NCBI GenBank assembly: GCA_003952965.2 | Contig: CM025849.1 | Location: 32,895,949 to 32,959,948 of the forward strand | Reading direction: 5' to 3' | DNA: 64,000 nucleotides | DNA from: Morella rubra | Taxonomy: Eukaryota; Streptophyta; Magnoliopsida; Fagales; Myricaceae | Shown: positions 35,600 through 46,629 of the stretch, in pieces | Layout: each line of letters begins with the position of its first letter | Numbering within the stretch: position 1 is the stretch's first letter | Made by a program: the position numbers and the translations under genes | The notes under the pieces: model-generated | What the model was told of the DNA's origin: nothing | The model's input: only the letters and a program-made list of their open reading frames with translations | Databases searched by the model: none

Positions 35600-37177
35600 A
35601 ATAGTGGCTTTGCATTGGTCACATTCTAAGAACAATCCTCAGAAAGTACGCCGCATGACTACATGGAGGATGGTACTTAGCCTTTGAACATAAGTGAGAG
35701 GATGCTCATTAAAGTTTATCTTTATACATGTAAGTGCTTCCCCACTTGGTGAATGGCAATTCCCGCGAACGCATTCGGTATGTGCATCAAAATCGCATTT
35801 TGCACAGTAGTAGAACCAGTGCTTCGGGTTTCTCTTTTTTCGCAAAGTACACAAAAGTATTCCTCAGAATCATCCTCGGAGCATAGGTAAGTTTGAGGGG
35901 ATGTTTATCATACTTGTGCTTAATCATGAGCGGAAGAGTCGCACATGTAAAACACATGGCAAAATTGCATTCAGTACATACAAGTGCTTTGCCGATCCGG
36001 CAGTCGCAACCATTGCATATTTCCGTGGAAGATATAGCAAGGAAGAGGGAATGCTGATGACCTTCATGCTTAAAATCAGTTTCTGGAAGTGTACAACACT
36101 GAACGTCAAGATTGAAGGAGCCACAGTCCTCACATTCGTAGCTGAAGCCAGGACGATCTGATAACAAGCATGACAACGGAAGGCGCACTGATCCCTTGAG
36201 AAAAGGGTGAGCTGGTGTGGATGAAGTGGGTGTTTTTTCTTTGTAGGCAATTTAGCACATTGTCATGAAGAAAGAAACTGCATTGCTCACAACTGTAAAA
36301 AGGGCCTGAGATTAATAGCCTACATCCTTCACACAGCTTCTCATCCGTGAGTTCTTCACAATTGAGGACTAGGTTATGTTGATGACTGAAATGTTTGATC
36401 TCCCCAGCTTCTTCATTCCCTTTTAGGTTGATCTCCTCAACCCTGACTCAGCTTCTAGGCCCTCATTAGGGGTCCATCAAAAACGTAAAGATCGTATGTG
36501 CAAATCGCATGGGCCACGTAATCACATTCTTGACAATAATAAGCCGCATAGTTTGGGTTGATCTTCTTATAGCAGAGTCTGCAGAATACGTTGTCAGCTG
36601 GCAGCTCCTTCACTTGACGAAGTGAATAAGTGTGAGCAAGAGAGTGGTTATGTGCTGCAATTTCGATGGTGCTTGGAAAGTTCGCACATTTGGTGTGAAC
36701 CAATAATTGACAGATGCTACATAGGCTACATAGGCTAGCTATGTCTTTGCATTCCTCACCACACGCTTCACAAGTGAATTGGATCTGCTTGAAAAAATGG
36801 GTGAACACATGTTGATGTTGATGACTATTGTCAGTATCAATTCGGCTCTGGGAAGCACATTTGATGTCAAGGTCAAAATTGCAACTATTGCACTTGTAAT
36901 ATAAACAATTTGTGCAAATCTTTAGGCAGACATCACAATATCTAGGCCCTGATGGTGTTCGGAGAGAAAGTGTGTGGTTTGGGTGCATGGGGTGTTGAAT
37001 CTCCATGGGCAGTTCAGCGCAGGACTTATGAAGAAGGAAGTTACATTCATAGCATTTATAGCCAGGACCCAATACTGACTCCTCGCACCCGGAACAAATA
37101 ACTCCCTTCTCGCCATCAGTTTCCAGCACTTCTGTCAGGATCAAGGGATGCTCGTGGCTGAAATGTTCAATCTCCAT
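35600..37177 (-). pseudogene. DC1-domain protein, copy 4: intact N-terminal half, broken C-terminal half
   Basis: The frame from the methionine at 37177 (MEIEHFSHEHPLIL) stays open to 36455, about 240 residues with four C1_2-type modules (CSGCEESVLGPGYKC, CDVCLKICTNCLYYKC, CEACGEECKDIASLCSLC, CRLCYKKINPNYAAYYC). It stops just after VFDGPLMRA, at the acidic linker. Beyond, frames change near 36440, 36260 (the same lost T as copy 1), 36165, 35878 and 35700. If transcribed, the first half could give a short four-module protein. Otherwise it is a pseudogene like its neighbours. Confidence 0.85.
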
Positions 37178-38160
37178 CTCTTTGATCAAAACTCTCTCTT
37201 AGACAATCACGAATGCAACCGTGGTTAGTACCCACACATGTACAGATGGGGAGCTTCTTGTAAGATCTATGAACCTCAAAAAAGGAAAAAGGAAGATATG
37301 GAAGAAATGGAGTTGGAGATGGTCGCTAACCTCAAGATCTATTACGACTCTAAAGTGGAGAACCCTTCTGAAAGGATCCTGCAATTCAAAGCAATAAGCA
37401 GTTAATGAACTATTCCACGAAGCAGAGAGATCACGTTACAGAGCAGCTACAAACCAAGAAGAAGAATAAGAAGCAGCAATATCACATCAGAATTTGATAA
37501 GTTCAAGTCAGATTATGAAAACAGTAGGATGATTTTACCTTATTCCATATGAAATTCACCACTAGATGGAGATTGTTGAGAAAGAACACACTAGAAACTA
37601 TCAAACCCTGATATTCTTCAGTTTGTTGAAATTCTCTAATGTTCCGCTTTATCTTGTCTTCTTCCAAAAACATGTAGACCCAAGAGAAAAACAAAAGCAA
37701 AAGGAAAAGACACATTGACCCAAGTCAATGAAAAAAAAAAAAAAAGGAAAGGAAACATGGCCACAAGATATCAGACTCAGACTAATCCTTTCTATCTAAT
37801 TTTCAATTGGGGAAAAACCAAAAACAAAAAACAGAAGTACAACTCAAAATTAGGACTCTCTAAGAATCACAGATACGACTTCTTTGGTTCCTCCACTATG
37901 TTCTTTAGTGAGACCATAGTAATCATTTCTATCTAATTTTCAATTGGGAAAAAAAAACAAGAAAAAAAAAAAACAGAAGTATTATAACTCAAATAACAGA
38001 TACGTCTAGTTTGGTTCCTCCACTAATCTAAATTTCATTATCCCACCGAATTTACACATTAATGTCTACATTAAAAATGATAAAAAAAAAAAAACATTGA
38101 CATAATATAACTGTTGTAACATTGAGTGTAAAGTGTAGAATAATGGTAGTTTAAGGGGAA
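37178..38160. other. 5' flank of DC1 copy 4 and join to the ATL fragment
   Basis: Paralogous to the flanks of copies 1, 2 and 5. It is A-rich in places (37730-37745, 37950-37973) and no gene is seen. A run such as cctccactaatctaaatttc near 38015 recurs at 40232, showing that the same flank follows copy 5. Confidence 0.5.
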
Positions 38161-38161
38161 T

Positions 38162-38754
38162 ATGTTAATTTTTAAAATTATGGATGCAAATATTATGTCT
38201 GAACAAAAATTGGGTGAAATCGACCGGTCCAACCTTTGCAGCCCAGCCGAGTGTCTAGTGTGCTTGAACGAGTTTCGAGAAGATGAGACGCTTAGGCTCT
38301 TTCCTAAGTGCAACCACGCCTTCCATATAGCTTGTATTGATACTTGGTTGAGGTCTCACACCAACTGTCCCTTGTGCCGTGCCCATATTGTGACGGATTC
38401 TATCAGTCTAGACATTGTTAGGCATCCTTTGCCTTCAGCGGATTTTTGAATATACCCAAAGAGAACCATATGACGAACTCTGGGAATAACGGTGAACTGC
38501 GAGATTATCAGACAAAGAAGTAGTGCGATGTCTGAGAACCGGCCTGGAACAGGGGAAGAAAGTGAATTACTGGAGGTTAATAGTGAGAGCCTCTCAAAAG
38601 AGGGCATGAATTGTAGCTGTAATGATGCGTTTCAGAAGGCCGACGATTCAGGGAATAATCAGCAGAGTGTGGATAAGAAGCAGAATAAATTACATCCATG
38701 TGCTGCACTTTCAAGTTCAGAAGTGGAGCAAAACAAGTCTTTTTGTATCGCCTA
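38162..38754 (+). pseudogene. ATL-family RING-H2 E3 ubiquitin ligase fragment
   Basis: 38162-38446 encodes a complete RING-H2 finger: [20 protein letters not shown], then [13 protein letters not shown], then CPLC, with the C-H-H-C order and the [13 protein letters not shown] ending of the ATL family, which transfers ubiquitin to targets near membranes. The N-terminal membrane segment and GLD motif expected upstream are missing. After SADF the frame breaks. The tail continues in a second frame (NIPKENHMTNSGNNGELRDY) and then a third (SENRPGTGEESELLE ... SFCIA, TAG at 38752-38754), so at least two shifts are present. It abuts DC1 copy 5 tail to tail. Confidence 0.85.
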
Positions 38755-38777
38755 GTGTGAATGCTGGATAAAACCGA

Positions 38778-39374
38778 AGACTCTGCAGAATACGTTGTCA
38801 GCTGGCAGCTCCTTCACTTGACGAAGAGAATAAGTGTGAGCAAGAGAGTGGTTATGTGCTGCAATTTCGATGGTGCTTGGAAAGTTCGCACATTTGGTGT
38901 GAACCAAGAAATGACAGATGCTGCATAGGCTAGCCATGGCTTTGCATTCCTCACCACACGCTTCACAAGTGAATGGGATCTGCTTTAAAAAATGGGTGAA
39001 CACATGTTGATGTTGTTGACTATTGTCAGTATCAATTCGGCTCTGGAAGCACATTTGATGTCAAGGTCAAAATCGCAACTATTGCATTTGTAAGTGAAAC
39101 AATTTCTGCAAATCTTTAGGCAGGCATCACAATAGCTAGCATAATTGTTCGATGTTCGGAGAGTAAGTGTGTGGTTTGGGTGCACGGGGTGTTGAATCTC
39201 CCTGGGCAGTTCAGCGCAGGATTTATGAAGAAGGAAGTTACATTCATAGCATTTATAGCCAGGACCCAATACTGACTCCTCGCACCCGGAACAAATAACT
39301 CCCTTCTCGCCATCAGTTTCCAGCACTTCTGTCAGGATCAAGGGATGCCTGTGGCTGAAATGTTCAATCTCCAT
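38778..39374 (-). pseudogene. DC1-domain protein, copy 5, N-terminal half only
   Basis: From the methionine at 39374 (MEIEHFSHRHPLIL) the frame runs to about 39045, with CSGCEESVLGPGYKCYEC and CDACLKICRNCFTYKC. One base is lost near CASQSRIDTD, and the next frame continues through CEACGEECKAMASLCSIC to VKELPADNVFCR. There the sequence switches abruptly to the ATL fragment at about 38776. The C-terminal three or four modules and the spacer are absent. Confidence 0.85.
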
Positions 39375-40300
39375 CTCTTTGATCAAAACCTCTGCGTCTC
39401 TCTCTCTTAGACAATCACGAATGCAACCGTGGTTAGTACCCACACAAGTACAGATGGGGAGCTTCTTGTAAGATGTATGAACCTCAAAAAAAGGAAAAAG
39501 GAAGATATGGAAGAAACGGAGTTGGAGATGGTCGCTAACCTCAAGATCTATTACGACTGTAAAGTGGAGAACCCTTCTGAAAGGATCCTGCAATTCAAAG
39601 CAATAAGCAGTTAAGAACTATTCCACAAAGCAGAGAGATCACGTTGAACTATTCCTAAGTTAGAAGTAAGAAGCAGATCACATCAGAATTTGATAAGTTC
39701 AAGTCAGATCATGAAAACAGTAGGATGATCTTTACCTTATTCCATATGAAATTCACCACTAGATGGAGATTGTTGAGAAAGAACACACTAGAAACTATCA
39801 AAACCCTTATATGCTTCTGTTTGTTGAAATTCTCGAATGTTCGCTTTATCTTGTCTTCTTCCAAAAACATGTAGACCCAAGAGGAAACACAAAAGCAAAA
39901 GGAAAGAGACACATTGACCCGCAGTCAATGAAAAAAAAAAAAAAAAGGAAAAGGAAACAGTGGCCACAAGATATCAGACTCAGACTAATCCTTTATATCT
40001 AATTTTCAATTGGGGAAAAAACCAAAAACAAAAAACAGAAGAAGTACAACTCAAAATTAGGACTGTCTAAGAATTACAGATACGAATTCTTTGGTTCCTC
40101 CACTATGTTCTTTAGTGTCCTTGAGAGATCATAGTAATCATTTCTGTCTAATTTTCAGTTGAAAAAAAAAAAAAACAGGAGTATTATAACTCAAAGCATT
40201 CTATTAATAACAGATACATCTAGTTTGGTTCCTCCATTAATCTAAATTTCATTATTCCTCTGAATTTGCACATATTAATATCTCACTAATAAAAAAAAAA
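39375..40300. other. 5' flank of DC1 copy 5
   Basis: Same flank type as at 37178-38060, including the caagatatcagactcagac segment at 39966. No gene. It ends in an A-run next to the MITE at 40301. Confidence 0.5.
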
Positions 40301-40693
40301 GGTGAAATGCACCTTGCACTTTATAATTATGGAGTCTTGACACTTTTCACTCTAATCTATTATTTTTGTCACATTGCACTCCATCAATTATTGATTTTAG
40401 AACTTTGCAATATCCTAAATTTTTTTTGATAATTTGGATGAAAAATAATTTTTTGACGTGTGATATGACAATTTTATTCCCTTTTTTTTTTTCCCATAGA
40501 TACCATTTTAAGAAGGTAAAATTGTCATTTTCGAGACCAAAGAATAAATTTCCTTCAAATTGACTGAAAATTTTAACGGAGGGTGCAAAGTGTCTGAAAT
40601 TAATAATTAGGCGGTGCAATGTGACAAAAATAATAGATCAGAGTACAAAGTGTCAAGACTTTCAAAATTAAAGGGTGTAAAGTGTATTTATCC
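40301..40693. mobile_element. Long-inverted-repeat MITE, probably Mutator-like
   Basis: The first and last roughly 120 bases are inverted copies: GTCTTGACACTTT, then TCTATTATTTTTGTCACATTGCA reads the same on + from the left end and on - from the right end. The element could fold on itself almost completely. It is flanked on both sides by at least nine A, compatible with a 9-10 bp Mutator-type duplication but not proof of one. A shorter relative lies at 54976-55186. Confidence 0.75.
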
Positions 40694-41317
40694 AAAAAAA
40701 AAAAAAGAATCTATGACATAATATAGCTGTTGTAACATTGAATGTAAAGTGTAAAAGTAATGGTAATTAAAGGGGGAATATGTCAAATTTGAAAATTATA
40801 GATCCAAATTATTAAGACGAATAAAAATGGATTGAAACCGACCGACTCGACAAAAACCAACCGAGCCCGACAGACTCGGCTTGATTTTCTTGTGGATTGG
40901 TTCGGTTATCAGCCTAAAAAACTCAAAAAACCAAATGGATTGATTTGGTCCTCAGTAATTTCTCTATTTTATATTATGTATATTCAATGGCGGAGCCAGG
41001 ATTTTTCTATTAGGGGGCCAGGCTAATTAAATAATATTATTAAAAATGAAATTCAAATATTATAGAACATAAAAAATTTGCAATAGTATTTTGTTATAAG
41101 TTAACCTTGATTTAGAACTAAAAACAGGTACACAAAAATTTATCTTATCTACTTGATTGTAGATATACTAAAAAAAAGTACACAAAAGCATACTAATATC
41201 CTATTATAGGGTAACTCGACGACTCTTTAAAGAGTCGAAATCATCTATTAACATTTATGTGCTAACAGTAGCAGCAATTTCTTTCTCAATATAAATAACC
41301 AAAAAATTTGCAAGAAA

Positions 41318-43508
41318 TTAATCTTCTATCTTATTGTGAAGTCTTGTTTTAATGATTTTTATGACTGAAAAAGCTCGCTCTGTAGTAACTGTTGAAACTG
41401 GAAGAGTTAACACAAGACGAATCAATCTATCAATCAAATGGAAAATCTTTGACCTTCTTGGTTCCACCAATTTTCGGCATAACTCAGAAATTATAGACAA
41501 ACTTTTGAAATCAGGATCGTGAGACACATCACACTTTAATGTTTGTGAAACTACGTTTAGACTCGAGAATATACCTAGAGGGGGGGTGAATAGGTATTTA
41601 AAAACTAATAACACCCTTTTTAAGAAACTACAGAAAAACAATATCAACAGCACCAATACAATCTCAATATTAAAACCTATTCTAACAATATGAATAAAGC
41701 ACTTAACACAACCAAAGCTTAACAAATTAAGACTGATACAACTTTGATAACCAAACCAATAGAGAACAATTACAGCAGCAATCTCTTCACAGAAAAATCA
41801 AGATAACCTTGTTAAGAATCAACTATCAAGATGCAACAATGAAATATAGTCAGCAAGAATATAATCCACACAATAATGATTTTTCAGCTAGCTAATATCT
41901 GCACCTTCAATAAGACTATCACAAGAATAACCTACGCAAATTTCAGCAAGGCAAACTCAATGTAAAGAGATTTTCCAGCAATTATTCAAGACAAGATTAA
42001 CTCTAAAAAACCAGCAATACAAAGACTAACTATTCACAATAATATCAACAACTCTAAGACTAGTTAACCAGCAAGTATTCGGTCACAAATCCAGCAATCA
42101 AAAAGCTTGCCAATTTCACGTTACCAATTCTTTTTAGATCTGCAAATGCACAACAAGAAAACGATTAGTAGCATAAAGAACAAGATAGAGAAGAATAGAC
42201 TCAACACCAGAAATTTTTGGTAACGAAGTGAAAATCACTTGAGGTGGATTTCCCCAAGTGACAAAAACACTCCGGGTGTTTTAAACACCAATCAGTCCAC
42301 TAATTGCTTGACAACTTTACACGATGGTGATCAATCATGAAATTCCTTTTCATTTCCCCGATCCCCAATCTTTCCGTAAAGTTTCCCAAGAACTCCTTTC
42401 TTAGGACGGTGCCCAGCACCCGAGTCTTCGATCAGCAACTCCGATCAGCAACTATGGACGTCAACGAACTCGTCGACCTTCTGAATCTTTTCTCAGAAAC
42501 TGCTCAGCCACCAAGAACACCTTTCTTCAAGATTCAACTTCACTATCAACACCAACCGAAATGGGAATAGCAGACCCAACGTTCAGCAGCCTTGAATCTT
42601 CAGAATCTTCCACCAGAGGGAAGTTCAAGAACTCTCACACCAGATGCGATCAGATCAGGTTCAGCAGAGAGAGAAATGGGTTTTTCGTTGGAGAGAGGAA
42701 TATTCTAGAGTGTGTTCTGTTTTCTGCGTTCAAACCCAAAGTGCGTACTGTTCTTCTTTTTGGGAAAGGCATATAGACTGTTTAAGTGAGGGTACTTTGG
42801 TCAGACAGGTCAGCTTTTTAGTTGGGCGAGTTTCTAGAGTTTTCTCGCTAAACTGCATCAGTTACGCCAGGCTAACCCTAGGCTAACCCAAACACCTCAC
42901 AATCTTCCCACCAGCTCAGCACAGCTTCCCAGACCATTCTCTTGAGTTCAGTAACCTTCTAGCAGCTTCTAATGAGATCCACTGAGCTCCACCTCCTCCA
43001 ACATTAATCAAGTCACTATATACAATCTATATAATGAAAATACATTTATAAAACAATTGTTTTGACTATGGAAAATATGCCAAATTTACAAGCACTTTGA
43101 GTTTGCAATTGATATTTCAATTGAATGTTTTCTTACTCTGTAAAATCTTCAAGATAAAATTTATCAACAAGTCTACAAATATCATAAATATTGAAGAAGT
43201 TAGATGCATTCTTAGGATCCAAAGGTTGAGCTAAGAATAAGAAGTTCTGTTGCTTTTTCACTAAACCTGCTGTTTAGTTCTTGTAATTGAGGGTCAATTG
43301 CAGCCACAAATATGTCAATTAGATAATGGTGCTCAATTGTAACATGATCTCGTTGACTCTGAGACCTAGCTCGACCTGACTTATACAAAGCATTCATATC
43401 AGGAACTTCAATATCAAGTTTTTCACAAAATAATTTCACATTCTCAAAAAAGGCATCCCAACTATTTTCTCTCAACTCTTGAATGAGCTCTTTTGTAGTT
43501 TTGACCAA
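41318..43508 (-). pseudogene. hAT transposase (zinc finger MYM-type 1-like), interrupted
   Basis: The - strand from 43508 reads TKELIQELRENSWDAFFENVKLFCEKLDIEVPDM-type sequence, then HYLIDIFVAAIDPQLQELNSRF. After one shift come LDPKNASNFFNIYDIC and LVDKFYLEDFTE, then a stop. Beyond the nested insertion it resumes at about 41543 with LKCDVSHDPDFKSLSIISE and RLVLTLPVSTVTTERAFSVIKIIKTRL, the hAT dimerisation domain that closes this family. The N-terminal zinc finger and much of the catalytic core are absent. Confidence 0.85.
41546..43100. mobile_element. Nested non-coding insertion inside the hAT transposase
   Basis: Joining the - strand across it restores the expected transposase order (QLKYQLQT then LKCDVSHDP). 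It is bordered by GTTTG at 41541-41545 and 43101-43105, a possible 5-bp duplication. The element starts TGAAACTACG, carries CCTAGAGGGGGGGTGAATAGG near its left end, and ends CACTTTGA. No transposase or polymerase is seen. The class is unknown; a non-autonomous LTR-type element is one possibility. Confidence 0.6.
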
Positions 43509-44079
43509 ATGTAAAACATTTAAAATGTCTTGAGTTTCTTGATGTAGTGCTTGACATAGACAATAAGAAAATTTTGGATTTCACCTATGACTTGTTGGTT
43601 TTAGCAATTTTTTAAATGTTGTGGACTTTAATTTGGGGGGACCAAATAGGAATTTAAAATTTTAAAAGGGCAATTGTAAATTTTTTCAGTCAAGCCTCTA
43701 AATATATATACTAAAAAAATTTTCACAAAACTTTTGGAGGGGCCACGGCCCCTGGCCCCTCCCTCCCTCTCCGCCCCTGTGTATATTTGTGGTGGGCAAT
43801 TTATCCATTATATTTAGATATTAATATGTATGGTTCAAGCAATCATAAACCACGTATGTATTGCATGAAGTGCTTCTCAAACGGTCAAGATTGTTTTTGA
43901 CCAAATTCCAATGTCCATAGTGAGAATGCTCAATCTTCGAATGAAGCAACTTCTTACGTCGTTTCCATCAGAATGAGGTTTTGGGAAATGGTTTACCTGC
44001 TCTTACTCACCTGCCAAAAAAAATAATTGGTGTACTTTCTTTATCGTTTTGGCCAAAAGTTATAGCATAGAGCAAAATT

Positions 44080-44620
44080 AATTTCAAACCCTCAGGCCTC
44101 AACTATCAATCAGGTGTTAAAGAATTATATGTAAAATTATCGAGATATCTTTAAAAATAAATTAATCATTAAAATATATTTCAATAATTTTATTTAAAAA
44201 GCATTAATAATTTTAATTTTTTAATATTTATAATCATTTTATTTTGTAAAGACATTTTTATCATTTTATAATTTATTCGGAAAGACTTTTCCTCCGAAAG
44301 CTTGTTTTTTTTAGTTGTTGCATTTTTGTCTCCTGTTTTCTTTTTCTTTGCTTGATTCTTTTGTCATTAGGCTGTAATTAGAATTTCAAATTCTAGAAAA
44401 AGAAATTGTAAACAATTGTTTAAACAATTTCGTGACAGACGGGGGAGGAGAAAGAATTGGTGGTAGAAGTTGTCAGGTTTCCATTGGGCGGAACCCTTCG
44501 TTATCAGTCGAACTTCAACAATGTCAAATTTAAGAAAAATAATCCTCTTTTATGAAGTCAGGTATCTTTTCAGGAATCGGAACAAAACCACGTTGTTCCC
44601 GAAGGTAATTAAATTTTTAG
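44080..44620. repeat. Direct repeat, left copy (partner 45718-46240)
   Basis: AT-rich start, then gattcttttgtcattaggct, acaattgtttaaacaattt and attgggcggaacccttcgtt, then tcaggaatcggaaca. The same order is found at 45718-46240 and, partly, at 28660-28930. It ends at gaaggtaatta, which looks like a splice donor. I do not recognise a protein, although the strand after agaagttgtcagg is open for about 40 codons in the 46-kb copy. Confidence 0.6.
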
Positions 44621-44625
44621 TCATC

Positions 44626-44922
44626 AGTTTGTTAACATTGGAAGCTCAGAATTGTAAAGAGAGAAAAGAGGGAGAGAGTTTGAGAGAGTTCTCTTGGGCT
44701 ATTCTCATTGATCCAAAAAGTAAGTTACAATCATGTAAACTCTCGTATATATAACAGAACAAGTTAAGCTAATTAATGCGTAACTAAGCTAACTAACTTG
44801 CCACGTCAGTGACAACTCTTATAACAGAATTTGTACAACTTAAAACTAAGAAGAGAAAACTGTTATTACAGAGAGCAGCTAGGGAGCACGTAGAGAGCAG
44901 CTACTTATTTCATCAGTTTTTA
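44626..44922. repeat. LTR-like repeat, copy 2
   Basis: Partner of 28165-28467, starting TGTTAACATTGGAAGC and ending TATTTCATCA. Here it separates the left direct repeat from the OST48 exon fragment. Confidence 0.4.
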
Positions 44923-45003
44923 CTCACTTTTACAAATTAACCACTAAGTTTCAGTTTCATTTTTCTCAATTTCCAATCCCTGTGAAAAACCGTAACGCCA
45001 ACC

Positions 45004-45269
45004 ATGTCGAAGTTCCTTCTCTTCCTAACGCATTCCTTTCCTCTCACTTCTCTGTACCTAATTCTCTCTCGAAAACCCTTCTAGTCACTGAGTCCTTGTA
45101 TTGCTCGATGACCTCGCCCTCAAATCATCGCACTCTGTTTACTTCAAGTTCCTCTAGTCGCGCAAGTTCGAGATCGATTTCAAGCTAGCCGATGATACCA
45201 AGATTGGGCTACATCATTACATCCAGTATCTATACGACAAATTGATCTTGTTTTGCCCAACGACCGAGC
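45004..45269 (+). pseudogene. OST48/DGL1 (48-kDa oligosaccharyltransferase subunit) exon 1 fragment
   Basis: OST48 is a subunit of the ER oligosaccharyltransferase that N-glycosylates secretory proteins. From ATG 45004 there is a signal-peptide-like start (MSKFLLFLTHSFPLTSLYL), a stop at 45069, then in another frame VLVLLDDLALKSSHSVYFKF, an in-frame stop, [18 protein letters not shown], and [16 protein letters not shown]. Order and spacing match the N-terminus of plant OST48. It ends at a splice donor (GT at 45270), so it was copied from genomic DNA and not from mRNA. No later exons are found nearby. Confidence 0.82.
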
Positions 45270-45717
45270 GTAAGTTAGTGTTCTGCTTAGTTGCATGTTT
45301 GATCTGTTTGGTAGTTGAGAAAACGAGAAAACGACCTAGAATTTCAGATCTTATTAGCTCACTTGGGACATATGGTTGCAGTAATCTTGGTTGACTAAAG
45401 GTTGACTTCTGAGTTTCAAAATTACCCTTACATTTTATCAGCAAACAATCAGGGTTAAAGTGTTTTCCACACGGTAAGTGACAGTTGTGAGGACTTGAAA
45501 ATCTGTGGGTCGTTTTGTATATGGGTGATGAGGGGATGATGATGTGGAAATGTCTGCAGACATGGCGAAGATTGATGACATGTTATAGTTTTCCATTAGT
45601 CAAACCAACTGTCAACAAACCGAAGGACTAATTTGTCTCAGTAATTGAAATTGAAAAAAATAAAACCTAATAATTAATTTGTAAAAGTAAAAATTAATGG
45701 CTAAAAATTTAATTTTT
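45270..45717. other. Non-coding, probably OST48 intron 1 remnant
   Basis: Directly follows the OST48 exon donor. It is T-rich with no coding signature. I infer it is part of the co-duplicated first intron; I cannot test this without the parental gene. Confidence 0.35.
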
Positions 45718-46240
45718 ATAAAATTAATTTCGAACCCTTAATTATCAATTAGGTGAATTATATGTAAAAAATCGAAATCCCTTAAAAATAAATAGATTAC
45801 TAAAACAAAATTTTAATAATTTTATTAAAAAATATTACCACTTTTTAATTTTTTTAATAATTATAATTATTTTATCTTGTAAGATATTTTGATCATTTTA
45901 TAATTTACTGGGAAACACTTTTCCCCTGAAAAGCTTGTTTTTTTTAGTTGTTACATTTTTGTTTTCTTTTTCTTTCCTTGATTCTTTTGTCATTAGGCTG
46001 TAATTAGAATTTCAAAGAATTCTAGAAAAAGAATTGCAAACAATTGTTTAAACAATTTTGTGAAAGACGGGGGAGGAGAAAGAATTGGCGGGAGAAGTTG
46101 TCAGGAGTCCATTGGGCGGAACCCCTCGTTATCAGTCGAACTTCAACAGTGTCAAATTTAAGAAAAAGAATCCTCTTTTGATGAAGTCAGGTATCTTTTC
46201 AGGAATCGGAACAAGACCACGTTGTTCCGAAGGCGAAGGT
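45718..46240. repeat. Direct repeat, right copy (partner 44080-44620)
   Basis: Same content as the left copy, but it continues past gaaggtaatta into the hAT transposase block. This matches the order at 28.7-29.0 kb, so it is the ancestral arrangement. The left copy was joined to the LTR-like repeat instead. Confidence 0.6.
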
Positions 46241-46629
46241 AATTAGAACTTGTACTCATCTCTTTCCCTTAATTTTGGTTGCTGCAATCTTTAGGCTGCT
46301 CATTTTTCTTTAAATCATGCTTCTGGAAATATATTGAATGGCTTTGGTGTCATGAGTTCAGCGTTAGCGAAAGTAAGGTGGGGAGGGGTTCGACTCCGAG
46401 ATTTCTGGGCAGCTTGAAAATTAAGAACTTAAGGTAGAGATTTCAGGTGGTTAATTGGTGGCCACAGGTTAGAAATGGGTGTTAGCAGTTCCTGAAGGTG
46501 CAACGAAGAAGTCTTTGTTTTTTGGTTTATGGGAAGTGTTAAGAGAGCGACACTTGGTTGCGTTCTGTGTTTGCGAAGATCAGCTAGAGCAATTCCCTCC
46601 CCCCCCCAAGATTTTATCTGCGATTTGAT

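Larger units (their letters stand above)
40985..43779 (-). mobile_element. ZMYM1-like hAT transposon
   Basis: Ends are CAATGGCGGAG (left) and, reversed, CAGGGGCGGAG (right). It is flanked by a perfect 8-bp target duplication TGTATATT (40977-40984 and 43780-43787), the hAT size. The - strand carries transposase remnants (next entry). Length is 2,795 bases, of which about 1,555 are a nested insertion. Near both ends the strand is G- or C-rich (AGGGGGCCAGG, GGGGCCACGGCCCC), as in the related element in SCAB1 intron 3. Confidence 0.9.

Noticed and set aside
42337..42886. Open frames within the nested insertion at 41.5-43.1 kb
   Set aside because: They overlap each other in different frames and show no transposase, gag or polymerase motif.
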